Translations under genes and position numbers: made by a program
Notes under the pieces: generated by a model
Seen by the model: the letters and a program-made list of their open reading frames with translations, nothing else
The model's database searches: none
What the model was told of the DNA's origin: nothing
Origin: Akkermansiaceae bacterium
GTDB lineage: Bacteria; Verrucomicrobiota; Verrucomicrobiia; Verrucomicrobiales; Akkermansiaceae
DNA length: 41,467 bases
Assembly: GCA_023301335.1 (NCBI GenBank)
Contig: JALZVA010000189.1
Coordinates: 1-41,467 of the forward strand
Direction: 5' to 3'
In this document: positions 1 to 7,523 of the stretch, piece by piece
Layout: every line of letters starts with the position of its first letter
Numbering within the stretch: the first letter of the stretch is position 1

Positions 1-861
1 GGTGTGTATGCACTTGTTTCTACCCCTTTTACAAAAGAAGGAAAAACTGGAGATTTGTCCACCCACTCTAACGGTGGGTTAATTGTCGGGAAAGATAGAA
101 TTCTAGCGATTGATTCCTACCGCACCCCAGCTGGTGCTGCCTTCATGGCTGAATCATGCCTCAAAATCACGGGGAGGCTTCCCACCCATATCGTGAACAC
201 TCACTTTCACTTTGATCACCTCGGCGGCACTAGAGGCTTTATACAGAAAGGTGCGAACCCTGAGGTCATCATGACCCAGACCACGCGTAAACTTGCCTTT
301 GAAACCTACTCTAAAATTCTTCCTGATTCAACGCATCCAGACCTTTCTATCTCTGCACTAAATAAGTGGGGCGGTTACCTAACAGATGCATCTAAAATCA
401 TTACCGACGAAACAAAAACTTTCAAGCTGGATCTAGGAGGAAGAACAGTCAGTATCATCCCAATGCTTGGCCACACACAGTCCGATCTCATTGTGACAGA
501 TGACACGACTGGTTCAACTTTTGCTGGCGATCTTATCTGGGACGGCATCTTCCCCAACTTCATGTCCTCTAGCCCGTCTCAATGGACAAAATCTGTGAAA
601 ACTATCATCAAAGGCACCTCTAGAGTGATCGTCCCAGGTCATGGAAATTTACAAGAAAAGAAATCGTCTTCCACTCAAAACCATCTCCATCTCTTAGATG
701 AAGTAGAGCAGCATGCACGCTCTGCATTTAGTAAAGGTAACCCTGCCGAAGAAGCTGCTAAATCCTTTGCTCTCCCTAACTCTCTTAAACACTATAAGTA
801 TTTCCGATCAGGTTTCCACGAGGTCGCTATGTCAGCTTGGTTAAAAGAACTTTCTCAATAA
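1..861 (+). CDS. MBL-fold metallo-hydrolase, 5' end probably outside the window
   Basis: This encodes a metallo-beta-lactamase-fold hydrolase. The zinc motif THFHFDHLGG lies near residue 66 (counting from a GTG at position 4), with His67, His69, Asp71 and His72. Later ligand motifs are LGHTQSD, AGDLIWDG and VPGHG, so the two-zinc set looks complete. The frame is open to the first base of the window, so the true start, and any signal peptide, probably lies upstream; the GTG at 4 is only the first in-frame start available. The overall pattern resembles the glyoxalase II or quinoprotein-relay side of the superfamily more than a known resistance beta-lactamase, but the substrate cannot be read from sequence. 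It runs convergent to the sulfatase gene, 27 bases away. The fold call is firm and the function is open. Confidence 0.85.
   Translation, partial: GVYALVSTPFTKEGKTGDLSTHSNGGLIVGKDRILAIDSYRTPAGAAFMAESCLKITGRLPTHIVNTHFHFDHLGGTRGFIQKGANPEVIMTQTTRKLAFETYSKILPDSTHPDLSISALNKWGGYLTDASKIITDETKTFKLDLGGRTVSIIPMLGHTQSDLIVTDDTTGSTFAGDLIWDGIFPNFMSSSPSQWTKSVKTIIKGTSRVIVPGHGNLQEKKSSSTQNHLHLLDEVEQHARSAFSKGNPAEEAAKSFALPNSLKHYKYFRSGFHEVAMSAWLKELSQ
713..736 (+). repeat. 24-bp near-repeat, copy 1 (within the first MBL-fold gene)
   Basis: This 24-base segment matches positions 2387-2410 at 22 of 24 bases; the two differences are both T/C. Here it lies inside coding sequence (residues HARSAFSK). The other copy is in the spacer upstream of creB. 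There is no obvious extended similarity on either side. Confidence 0.4.
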
Positions 862-888
862 CCGTTTCATTCAACTGGTTAAATACCG

Positions 889-2280
889 TTATTTTTTAGA
901 GTTGGTTTCCCTCAGCCAGTTACTTAGCGCACCTGTAAGTTGTTTCACCTTTTCTGGATATTCAGTCGCCAAGTTGTACTTTTCTCTAATATCTTCTGAG
1001 ATGTTGTAGAGTTCGGAAGGTTCTTCACTATCGAACATAATGAGCTTCCAGTTTTCCACTAAAATGGCGTGGGACGGTTTATGCCCTAGCGAGTGCTTAT
1101 GAGGATAACTCCAGGCTAAAAAGCGTTGGTTCAGGGTTTTATCCTCCTCTCCGTGAAGTAGCTTTTTAAGGGACTCTCCATCTAGGTGTTGTTCAGGTTT
1201 TAAGGGAAGGTCACAGAGCTCTAAGAGAGTGGGATAGAAGTCCATAGTGATGATCGGTGTCTTGCTACTAGCAGGTTTGATTTTTGTAGGCCAGCTGATG
1301 ATTGTGGGGACGCGGATGCCTCCCTCATAGGTCCACCCCTTACCTGAGCGATAAGGCTGATTAGAAGTGGGACCCATGTATTTACCATGATGGGCTAAGC
1401 CACCGTTATCTGAGGTAAATATGATAATCGTGTTCTCAAGCTGCTGAGTTTTCTTTAGTTCAGCAATGATCCTGCCCACGTTGGAATCAAGGTTTTCCAT
1501 CATGCCTGCATAGATTGGATTTTCTTGCCTAGATAAGGTCTTTGTGCCGTATTTGGCTTTTTGAAAATCTACTTTTTCATCACCATATAAGTTATCCCGT
1601 TTTGCCTGATATTTTTTAACGAGTGCTTCAGGAGCTTGGATAGGGGTGTGCACAGCATAGTGGGAGAGGCAAAGAAAAAAGGGCTGCTCACTTTTTGTGG
1701 CGATAAATTCCAATGATTTGTCAGTGAGGGCATCCGTGAGGTAATCCTTTTCTTTGTAGCCTTCTAAGTCCGGCACATCAGTAGGCTTCCCACCACCTTT
1801 TTTGAATGGATAAAAGAAGGTCGATGGCTGCCCTGCTCTGTTCACGGCAGCGGTAAAATCAAATCCATGGTGCTCTGGCTGAACATCATCTTCTTTTCCT
1901 AAATGCCATTTACCAATATACCCTGTGCGGTAGCCAGCCTCTTTGAACGCTTCCCCAATAGTAATTTCTGATAAAGGTAAGCTAGGGTCAGAGCCTTTAA
2001 TCCACTGCGTGATTCCGACTCGCTGAGGAACTTTCCCCGTCATCAGTGAGGCTCTCGTAGGGGAACAAACAGGGTGAGCAGAGTAAGCATTTTTAAAATT
2101 CACCCCATTCTTAGCTAACGTGTCAAGGTGAGGTGTTTCGTAGAAGGTGGAACCATTTATGCCGAGGTCGGTGACTCCTAGATCATCAATAAATAAAATA
2201 AGGACATTAGGTTTTTCAGAGGCTAATACAGAGCTAGCGATGCTTAGGCTAGTGAGGATAAGAAAAAATGTAGTTTTCAT
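889..2280 (-). CDS. secreted sulfatase (type I, formylglycine-dependent)
   Basis: This is a sulfatase-family (alkaline phosphatase superfamily) hydrolase that should cleave sulfate esters, probably from polysaccharides. The start at 2280 gives 463 residues and a clean signal peptide (MKTTFFLILTSLSIASSVLA, cleavage after residue 20); an ATG 21 bases upstream would only add a poor extension. The N-terminal metal site is IDDLG (Asp32, Asp33). The formylglycine signature CSPTRASLMTG starts at Cys72, which an FGE-type or anSME-type enzyme would convert. GKWHLGK and TSDNGG supply further conserved active-site residues. Length and motifs fit arylsulfatase or N-acetylgalactosamine-sulfatase-like enzymes, which are numerous in marine Verrucomicrobiota and Planctomycetota. 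No maturase or carbohydrate operon is adjacent. It is divergent from creB. The family is firm and the substrate unknown. Confidence 0.95.
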   Translation of the reverse strand: MKTTFFLILTSLSIASSVLASEKPNVLILFIDDLGVTDLGINGSTFYETPHLDTLAKNGVNFKNAYSAHPVCSPTRASLMTGKVPQRVGITQWIKGSDPSLPLSEITIGEAFKEAGYRTGYIGKWHLGKEDDVQPEHHGFDFTAAVNRAGQPSTFFYPFKKGGGKPTDVPDLEGYKEKDYLTDALTDKSLEFIATKSEQPFFLCLSHYAVHTPIQAPEALVKKYQAKRDNLYGDEKVDFQKAKYGTKTLSRQENPIYAGMMENLDSNVGRIIAELKKTQQLENTIIIFTSDNGGLAHHGKYMGPTSNQPYRSGKGWTYEGGIRVPTIISWPTKIKPASSKTPIITMDFYPTLLELCDLPLKPEQHLDGESLKKLLHGEEDKTLNQRFLAWSYPHKHSLGHKPSHAILVENWKLIMFDSEEPSELYNISEDIREKYNLATEYPEKVKQLTGALSNWLRETNSKK

Positions 2281-2386
2281 TAATAAATAAAGGATAGCCA
2301 AAGTAACTAAATAAGCTAGCGCAAAGAGAGTACAGCTTATTTGAGAAAGCTAGGTGTTTGATTTTGGAGAGCTGGAATAGAGAAAT

Positions 2387-2410
2387 ATGCACGCTCCGCA
2401 TTTAGCAAAG
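2387..2410 (+). repeat. 24-bp near-repeat, copy 2 (upstream of creB)
   Basis: This is the second copy of the segment at 713-736 (22/24 identical), in the 192-base spacer between the sulfatase and creB starts. It begins with an ATG that opens a 33-codon frame running into the start of creB in another frame, which I do not regard as a convincing gene. Confidence 0.4.
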
Positions 2411-2472
2411 AGAATTCTAGTAGACTCTAAATTCTCCTTCCCCTTCTCCGGCTATCCTCTTACTATCCTTCT

Positions 2473-3165
2473 GTGCAAAGTATCTTAATCGTTGAAGATG
2501 AATTTTCTATCGCTGAGAATTTGAAATACGCTCTGGAGACAGAGCATTTCCGCTGTGTGCATGTGGGAACGGGAGCAGAGGCGATTGAAATAGCGAATGC
2601 GTCTCACTTTGATCTCATCGTTCTAGATATTGGCTTACCTGATATTTCAGGCTTTGATGTCTGTAAGGAAATCAGAGAGGGTCGTAACACACCCATCTTG
2701 TTTCTATCAGCACGGGATTCTGAAATTGACCGTATTTTAGGGTTAGAGTTTGGGGCAGATGATTATGTCACCAAGCCTTTTAGCCCGCGTGAGCTCACTG
2801 CCCGTATCCGAGCCATCCTGAGAAGAGCGCGTCCTGAGTCCTCACCTGCGACTGAAGACGCTATGCATACCACGGGTCTATACAATGACGCACACGGAAT
2901 GAACGTCCTTTTCGATGGAACACCTATCGACCTCACCGCCCACGAGTATAAACTCTTCTGCTGTTTCCTTAAACAACCTAATAGGACGTTCACCCGAGAA
3001 CAACTTCTGGAACACGCATGGGATGATCCCGGATCTGCAATGGATAGAACCATTGATGCACACATCAAAAGCTTACGCTCTAAACTCCGAGAAACCTCTC
3101 CCACGCTCTCGGAAGTGATCGTCACGCGCCGTGGTCTCGGCTACCTCTACCAGCCCGCTTCCTAG
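2473..3165 (+). CDS. creB: CreB-like response regulator (OmpR/PhoB family)
   Basis: This is a two-component response regulator of 230 residues with a receiver domain (about 1-120) and an OmpR-type winged-helix DNA-binding domain (about 140-228). The acidic pair is Glu8/Asp9, the phosphoacceptor is Asp52 in LDIGLPDISGFD, and the conserved Lys101 is in TKPFSPRE. The stretch GLPDISGF, the LFLSARDSEIDRILGLE region and the ending RGLGYLYQP follow E. coli CreB closely, and length agrees (about 229). The start is GTG at 2473; no good Shine-Dalgarno is visible and the only -10-like element (TACTAT, 2461-2466) is so close that the mRNA could be leaderless. It is separated by two bases from creC. I saw no TTCAC-N6-TTCAC CreB box upstream. 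The family is certain and the CreB orthology likely. Confidence 0.88.
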   Translation: MQSILIVEDEFSIAENLKYALETEHFRCVHVGTGAEAIEIANASHFDLIVLDIGLPDISGFDVCKEIREGRNTPILFLSARDSEIDRILGLEFGADDYVTKPFSPRELTARIRAILRRARPESSPATEDAMHTTGLYNDAHGMNVLFDGTPIDLTAHEYKLFCCFLKQPNRTFTREQLLEHAWDDPGSAMDRTIDAHIKSLRSKLRETSPTLSEVIVTRRGLGYLYQPAS

Positions 3166-3167
3166 TC

Positions 3168-4607
3168 ATGCGCATCACCCGCATCATCGTCTATCTCATC
3201 ATCTTCATTGTATCGCTAGGATTCTACCAGCTTTACTCTTATCTCGATGAGGGCTTAGAGGCGCAGACTTTACAAGCCACTGAAGAATCCATGGTGGATC
3301 AGGTGCACCTCCTTGCTGCCTTATTAGAACATGAAATAGAAGATGGAACCATTCACTTTGAAAAGCTTCAGCAGGGCTTTGAAGAAGCGAAGCAAAAAAA
3401 CTTCGAGGCAAAAATTTACCGGAAGTTAAAGAAGAATATTGGGACGAATTTCTACTTAGTCGACTTAGAGGGCATCGTCCTCTACGATTCCTCTATTTCG
3501 TCTCACATTGGAGAGGATTTTTCTTCCTTCCTCGATGTCAAACGGACTCTCGATGGTAGATACGGCGCCCGTTCCTCTCGTGCCGATGAAGATGACCCTA
3601 CCAGCTCCGTCATGTACATCGGAGCCCCTATTACATACGAGGATGAAATCATCGGCGCGGTGTCTCTCTATAAGAAACAGAAAGACATCTCATCCTTCAT
3701 CGAGGGTAGGCGGAAGTGGATCATTACTTCGTTAAGCTTTATTGGTTTTGGCATTGGCTGCTTTACCATTGCTATCTTCGTGTGGCTCTTCCTCCCTCTT
3801 GGTAAGCTAACTGCCTACGCACGTGCTATCCGTGATGGCAAACGCCCACAGTATCCTTCACTCGGGAAAGGTCGGGAAGTCAACACTCTAGGGAAAGCCC
3901 TGCACGAGATGCGCGAATCCATCGAAGGCAGGCAGTACTTAGAGCAATATGTGCAGATGCTGACGCACGAGCTCAAGTCCCCGCTCTCCGCTATCCGAGG
4001 CGCCGCAGAGCTCTTGGATGAAGAAATGCCACGTGAACAACGTCGTAAATTCCTCTCTAACATCCGCTCCGAGACCCAACGCTCCCAGCAGATCATCGAT
4101 GGCCTACTCAAGCTTTCCAAACTCGAATCGATGAAGCAGCTCGATACAAATGAGCACCATGAGATCAAACCCATCATCGATGCTGTCATCGGAGACTTCA
4201 AGCACCTGTTAGAGCAACACCAAGTCCAACTCAATGTAGAAACGAGCGATTTCCACACCTTCCACGGAGAGCGCATGAGTCTAGAAGTCTCTCTCTCTAA
4301 CATTCTCAAAAACGCCATCGATTTTTCTAGTAAAGGAGACCAGATTAACATCACAACCACCGAGAGCGACAGCCACCTCATCATTACTATCTCTGATCAA
4401 GGTCCAGGCATCCCTGATTACGCAAAGGAGCGAGTGTTTGAGAATTTTTATTCGATTGCTCGCCCTGGAACGAATAAGAAAAGCTCTGGCCTAGGTCTCG
4501 CCTTTGTCCGCGAAGTCGCTAATCTCCATCACGGCAGCGCCAAGGTAGAAAACCTCCAAGCTGGCGGAGCTAAAGTCACACTCACCATTCAGAAACAAAT
4601 ATGTTAG
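3168..4607 (+). CDS. creC: CreC-like sensor histidine kinase
   Basis: This is an inner-membrane sensor kinase, 479 residues (E. coli CreC has 474). A first membrane segment (about 5-24) is followed by a periplasmic sensor domain carrying YGARSS and DPTSSVMYIGAPI, both nearly shared with CreC. A second membrane segment (about 185-210) leads to a HAMP-like linker. The dimerisation box MLTHELKSPLSAIRGAAELL places the phosphorylated His at about residue 267. The ATPase domain follows, with N box (NAIDFS), G1 (DQGPGIPDYA) and G2 (SSGLGLAF). It begins two bases after the creB stop and its last seven bases overlap the next gene, so the three are probably co-translated. In gammaproteobacteria CreBC controls carbon-source and envelope or beta-lactam responses; the stimulus here is unknown. 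Confidence 0.9.
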   Translation: MRITRIIVYLIIFIVSLGFYQLYSYLDEGLEAQTLQATEESMVDQVHLLAALLEHEIEDGTIHFEKLQQGFEEAKQKNFEAKIYRKLKKNIGTNFYLVDLEGIVLYDSSISSHIGEDFSSFLDVKRTLDGRYGARSSRADEDDPTSSVMYIGAPITYEDEIIGAVSLYKKQKDISSFIEGRRKWIITSLSFIGFGIGCFTIAIFVWLFLPLGKLTAYARAIRDGKRPQYPSLGKGREVNTLGKALHEMRESIEGRQYLEQYVQMLTHELKSPLSAIRGAAELLDEEMPREQRRKFLSNIRSETQRSQQIIDGLLKLSKLESMKQLDTNEHHEIKPIIDAVIGDFKHLLEQHQVQLNVETSDFHTFHGERMSLEVSLSNILKNAIDFSSKGDQINITTTESDSHLIITISDQGPGIPDYAKERVFENFYSIARPGTNKKSSGLGLAFVREVANLHHGSAKVENLQAGGAKVTLTIQKQIC

Positions 4608-5296
4608 AAGACGAACTAGAAGACATCCTCGGAAAAGCCATTCGGGGGCAAGGTAAAAGCCATCAGGAGCTTGGACTCGATACCCTCTCCGCTCCTTCAC
4701 TGGAGCACTTAGAGTTATTAGCCAAAAACCTAGAGCTTTCCTTCCCCGCCCTCGCAGGGCTTGACCAACCGTTCTCCACCACCACGCTTCCCTTAGAGGT
4801 GAATATGTTCACCGCACCCTTTGGTCATCTAGGGGTGAACTGCTTCTCCGTTAAGCATCAAGAGAAGACCTATCTTATTGATACCGGAACCGACCCTAAT
4901 CTGATCTGCGATCTTCAGGTTGACACCCTACTCATCACCCATGCACACCCAGACCACGACGCTTGTGCCCCCATCCTTGATTGCCCACAAATTTCCGCAA
5001 AAAATGCCAAGAGAGTGCATAAGCTTGGGATTCAGAGCTTTGATGTCTCTGGACATTTTTCACCCTCAGCGGCTTACTATTTCCCTGATTTAGAAACGCC
5101 CGTGTGCTTTGTGGGTGACTCCTTATTCCGACGTAGCATGGGAGGCTGTAACAGCCCAAAGACCTACCGCACCGCAATCCGCAATGTGAAATCTATGCTT
5201 GCTGACCTCCCTAATGAAACCATCCTCTGTGTGGGCCATGGGCCTAACACCACCGTCGCAGAAGAACTGGAGCAAAATCCTTTCTTTGCCCACTAA
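4601..5296 (+). CDS. MBL-fold hydrolase with short helical N-terminus, coupled to creBC
   Basis: This is a 231-residue metallo-beta-lactamase-fold protein. The zinc motif THAHPDHDA gives His114, His116, Asp118 and His119; GDSLFRRSMG and VGHGPNT supply later ligands. There is no signal peptide, so it should act in the cytoplasm. The first 55 or so residues are helical and separate from the MBL core; their pattern (KSHQELGLDTL, then HLELLAKNLEL) is reminiscent of a shortened XRE-type helix-turn-helix, a domain known to precede MBL folds in some bacteria, but this is a weak resemblance. The start ATG lies inside the creC end (7-base overlap), implying translational coupling. The classical creD membrane protein is absent. 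A small-thioester or lactone hydrolase is as likely as any beta-lactamase activity. Confidence 0.82.
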   Translation: MLEDELEDILGKAIRGQGKSHQELGLDTLSAPSLEHLELLAKNLELSFPALAGLDQPFSTTTLPLEVNMFTAPFGHLGVNCFSVKHQEKTYLIDTGTDPNLICDLQVDTLLITHAHPDHDACAPILDCPQISAKNAKRVHKLGIQSFDVSGHFSPSAAYYFPDLETPVCFVGDSLFRRSMGGCNSPKTYRTAIRNVKSMLADLPNETILCVGHGPNTTVAEELEQNPFFAH

Positions 5297-5316
5297 GATA
5301 GCCATAGCTGAGGAGT

Positions 5317-7320
5317 TCACTTGCTATTCACAATCTTCAAAGGAGCATTGGGCAGAGCCTTTAAAAAAGTCTTTCCATACGGTTTTGTCACCACACGGTT
5401 ATCTAAGATCACGACCATGCCCTTATCTTTTTCTGAGCGAATCAACCTCCCCACTCCCTGCCTCAGTTTAATAACGGCTTCAGGCACGGAGAAGTCCACA
5501 AAGGGATTCCCCCCTTGCTCTCTAATTGCTTCGAGTTTCGACTCTGTCACTGGATGATCTGGCACAGCAAAGGGCAGGCGTGTCACGATCACATTCGAGA
5601 GCGATTCCCCAGGGACATCTACCCCAGCCCAGAAGCTATCGGTCCCAAACAGCACGCTGTGGATATCATTTCTAAACTCTTGCACCATCTTGTGCGGCGG
5701 CATACCTGAGCCCTGCACCAGGAGCCTCCATCCATGTTCCTCAAAGTAATCCTCCATTTGCTCCGCCACACTTTTCATCACTCGGTAACTAGTAAAGAGC
5801 ACAAAAGCCTTCCCCTCAGAGTACTTCAGCACACGTCCAATCCAATACACGAGCTCGCTTACATAGTCATCATCCCGTGGGTCAGGCATCGATTTCATCA
5901 CATAAATCTCCATCTGCTTTTGATAGTCAAAAGGACTGCCAATCTTCACCGATTTTGCCTCTTCAGCACCTATACGCGTTTTAAAATAACTTAAGTCCTC
6001 ATCCCCTACGCCAAGTGTCGCACTGGTAAGGATACAGGTCTTCCCCTCTCGGAACATCAGGTAGCGGAGACGATCCGCAATATTCACAGGGGCTGAATGC
6101 ACACTATGTTCATCGCCATCTCGGCCGGCCTTCTGCACCCAATAAACACTCTCCTCATCCTCTTGGTCCAGGAAGCTCTTAATGGCTCCATATGTCTCAC
6201 GCATCCGACTTGCCCCATCTAACAGTTCACTCCTAACCGTCGACTCCTTATCCAGGCGCTCAGCCTCTTCCTCTATCGCTGTCCATAGTGCACGTAGCGG
6301 GCCTGCCATATTATTCTCAATCAAATCAGGCTCACGGATGCGAGACTCTCTTGAGAAATCTCCAAATTTTGCCGCCATAGAAAGTTCTATGAAAAAATCC
6401 TCCGCTGCGAGCATAACATTCTCCACTGCGGTAATCCCCTTTGAGCTACGTAGTGTTTTTAATAAACCTTTCTGAGTTTTACTATTATAGAGCCTCTGCA
6501 CATCAAATCTAAGTCCACTATGTGATACACGTAAGCCCAGCTGCGTCGCCGCCACATGCTCCATCGTATGCGCCTCATCAAAAATCACGAAATCGTTCGG
6601 GTAAATGTACCCTTGGTCTTCTTCGTCTTCTTTTTCCTCTGAATCTAACAAGGTAAAGAAAAGTGTATGATTCACGACCACTAACTGCGCCTTTTCCACC
6701 GCCTTTCTCACCTTCTGATAATAGCAATTTCCTTTGACCCCACAACTGCGCTGCGTGCAAATATGAGGCTCACTGCACACCTGCGCCCAGACCTTTGGGG
6801 ACGGTTTAAAATCCAGATCACTCAGCGAGCCATCTTCGGTGTCCTCCGACCATTCTAAAATCGCCTTCAGCTCATCTACCTCTGAGGAGGTAAATAGGTC
6901 ATTGCGCTGCTCCATCGCAATACGCAGCCTCAGTGGGCAGAGAAAGTTCCCCCTCCCTTTCAGTAAAACAGCATCAAACTCTACCCCTAGAAGTTTTTTG
7001 ACTAAGGGGATATCCTTCCCCATTAGCTGCTCTTGGAGGTTAATCGTATGCGTGGAAATGATCGCTTTCTTCCCTTGAGAGAGTGCGTATTTCACAGCTG
7101 GGATCAGATAGGCGAGGGATTTCCCTACGCCTGTGCCAGCCTCAGCCAATAGCACCTTGTTTTTTTCCAAGGCTCCAGCGACCTCTACCGCCATCTCCTG
7201 CTGCTCTTGTCGGTATTCAAAATCCTTCGATTGAGACAACAATCCAGCATCTGAGAAAATATGAAACACTTCCTCAGACAAGCCTGACTCTCCCATGTAG
7301 CCGTCTACCAATCCTATCAC
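5317..7320 (-). CDS. dinG: DinG/XPD-family ATP-dependent DNA helicase
   Basis: This is a superfamily 2 helicase of the DinG/XPD type, which unwinds DNA 5'-3' and R-loops or D-loops using an Fe-S cluster. Walker A is AEAGTGVGKS (about residues 59-68), and the Walker B box is FDEAH. The iron-sulfur ligands are visible: a Cys in GRGNFLCP and then C-x4-C-x5-C (CTQRSCGVKGNC). The late motifs LTSATL, FGTDSFWAGVDVPG and QGVGRLIRS are intact. Length (667) fits DinG-like enzymes without the exonuclease domain. The outermost start is GTG at 7320; an ATG at 7296 is equally plausible and fits better with the -10-like TATAAA just upstream. It is divergent from fumC and convergent to the MBL gene. Confidence 0.9.
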   Translation of the reverse strand: MIGLVDGYMGESGLSEEVFHIFSDAGLLSQSKDFEYRQEQQEMAVEVAGALEKNKVLLAEAGTGVGKSLAYLIPAVKYALSQGKKAIISTHTINLQEQLMGKDIPLVKKLLGVEFDAVLLKGRGNFLCPLRLRIAMEQRNDLFTSSEVDELKAILEWSEDTEDGSLSDLDFKPSPKVWAQVCSEPHICTQRSCGVKGNCYYQKVRKAVEKAQLVVVNHTLFFTLLDSEEKEDEEDQGYIYPNDFVIFDEAHTMEHVAATQLGLRVSHSGLRFDVQRLYNSKTQKGLLKTLRSSKGITAVENVMLAAEDFFIELSMAAKFGDFSRESRIREPDLIENNMAGPLRALWTAIEEEAERLDKESTVRSELLDGASRMRETYGAIKSFLDQEDEESVYWVQKAGRDGDEHSVHSAPVNIADRLRYLMFREGKTCILTSATLGVGDEDLSYFKTRIGAEEAKSVKIGSPFDYQKQMEIYVMKSMPDPRDDDYVSELVYWIGRVLKYSEGKAFVLFTSYRVMKSVAEQMEDYFEEHGWRLLVQGSGMPPHKMVQEFRNDIHSVLFGTDSFWAGVDVPGESLSNVIVTRLPFAVPDHPVTESKLEAIREQGGNPFVDFSVPEAVIKLRQGVGRLIRSEKDKGMVVILDNRVVTKPYGKTFLKALPNAPLKIVNSK

Positions 7321-7328
7321 ACAAGAGC

Positions 7329-7355
7329 TTTATAAGGTTTCATGCAGTTCTGCAA
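7329..7355 (-). promoter_or_regulatory. possible dinG promoter with small palindrome
   Basis: Reading the minus strand, TTGCAG (7350-7355) and TATAAA (7329-7334) resemble -35 and -10 boxes, but the 15-base spacer is short. A perfect inverted repeat TGCAG-TT-CTGCA (7343-7354) overlaps the -35 element and could be an operator. Transcription would start near 7322, favouring the internal ATG at 7296 as the helicase start. Confidence 0.3.
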
Positions 7356-7429
7356 GAGCTAGACGTAAACTATTTTTCTTGCCCCCTCTAAAATCTATGC
7401 TGACACTCTGCCTTAGTAATGAGGAGCGT

Positions 7430-7513
7430 ATGTCTAAATCGCCTTTCCATACTCAGATCTGCCACAAACACATGCTGAGCAAGTATCCTCATGCCTCAAC
7501 AATCTTAGAATAA
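7430..7513 (+). CDS. possible 27-residue small ORF upstream of fumC
   Basis: An ATG at 7430 opens a 27-codon frame (starting MSKSPFHTQICHKHML) that ends ten bases before fumC. It is preceded by GAGGAG at 7421-7426, one of the few strong Shine-Dalgarno-like sequences in the window, though the three-base gap to the ATG is short. The peptide has four His and one Cys. It could be a leader peptide that couples translation to fumC, or an accident. I recognise no family. Confidence 0.25.
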   Translation: MSKSPFHTQICHKHMLSKYPHASTILE

Positions 7514-7523
7514 ATACAAACTT

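Noticed and set aside
2302..2472. CreB-box (TTCAC-N6-TTCAC) upstream of creB
   Set aside because: No such pair of half-sites is present on either strand of the spacer that I could find.
2387..2488. 33-codon frame starting in the 24-bp repeat and running into creB
   Set aside because: It overlaps the creB start in another frame, has no Shine-Dalgarno-like site and ends within creB; a chance frame is the simplest reading.
3815..4384. 189-codon antisense frame in creC
   Set aside because: It is opposite the conserved kinase core, is Ser/Arg/Leu-rich as expected from the reverse of Glu/Arg/Lys-rich coding, and has no domain.
4601..5296. The CreBC-linked MBL protein as a secreted metallo-beta-lactamase
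   Set aside because: There is no signal peptide and a cytoplasmic helical N-terminus is present, so a periplasmic antibiotic-degrading role is not supported.
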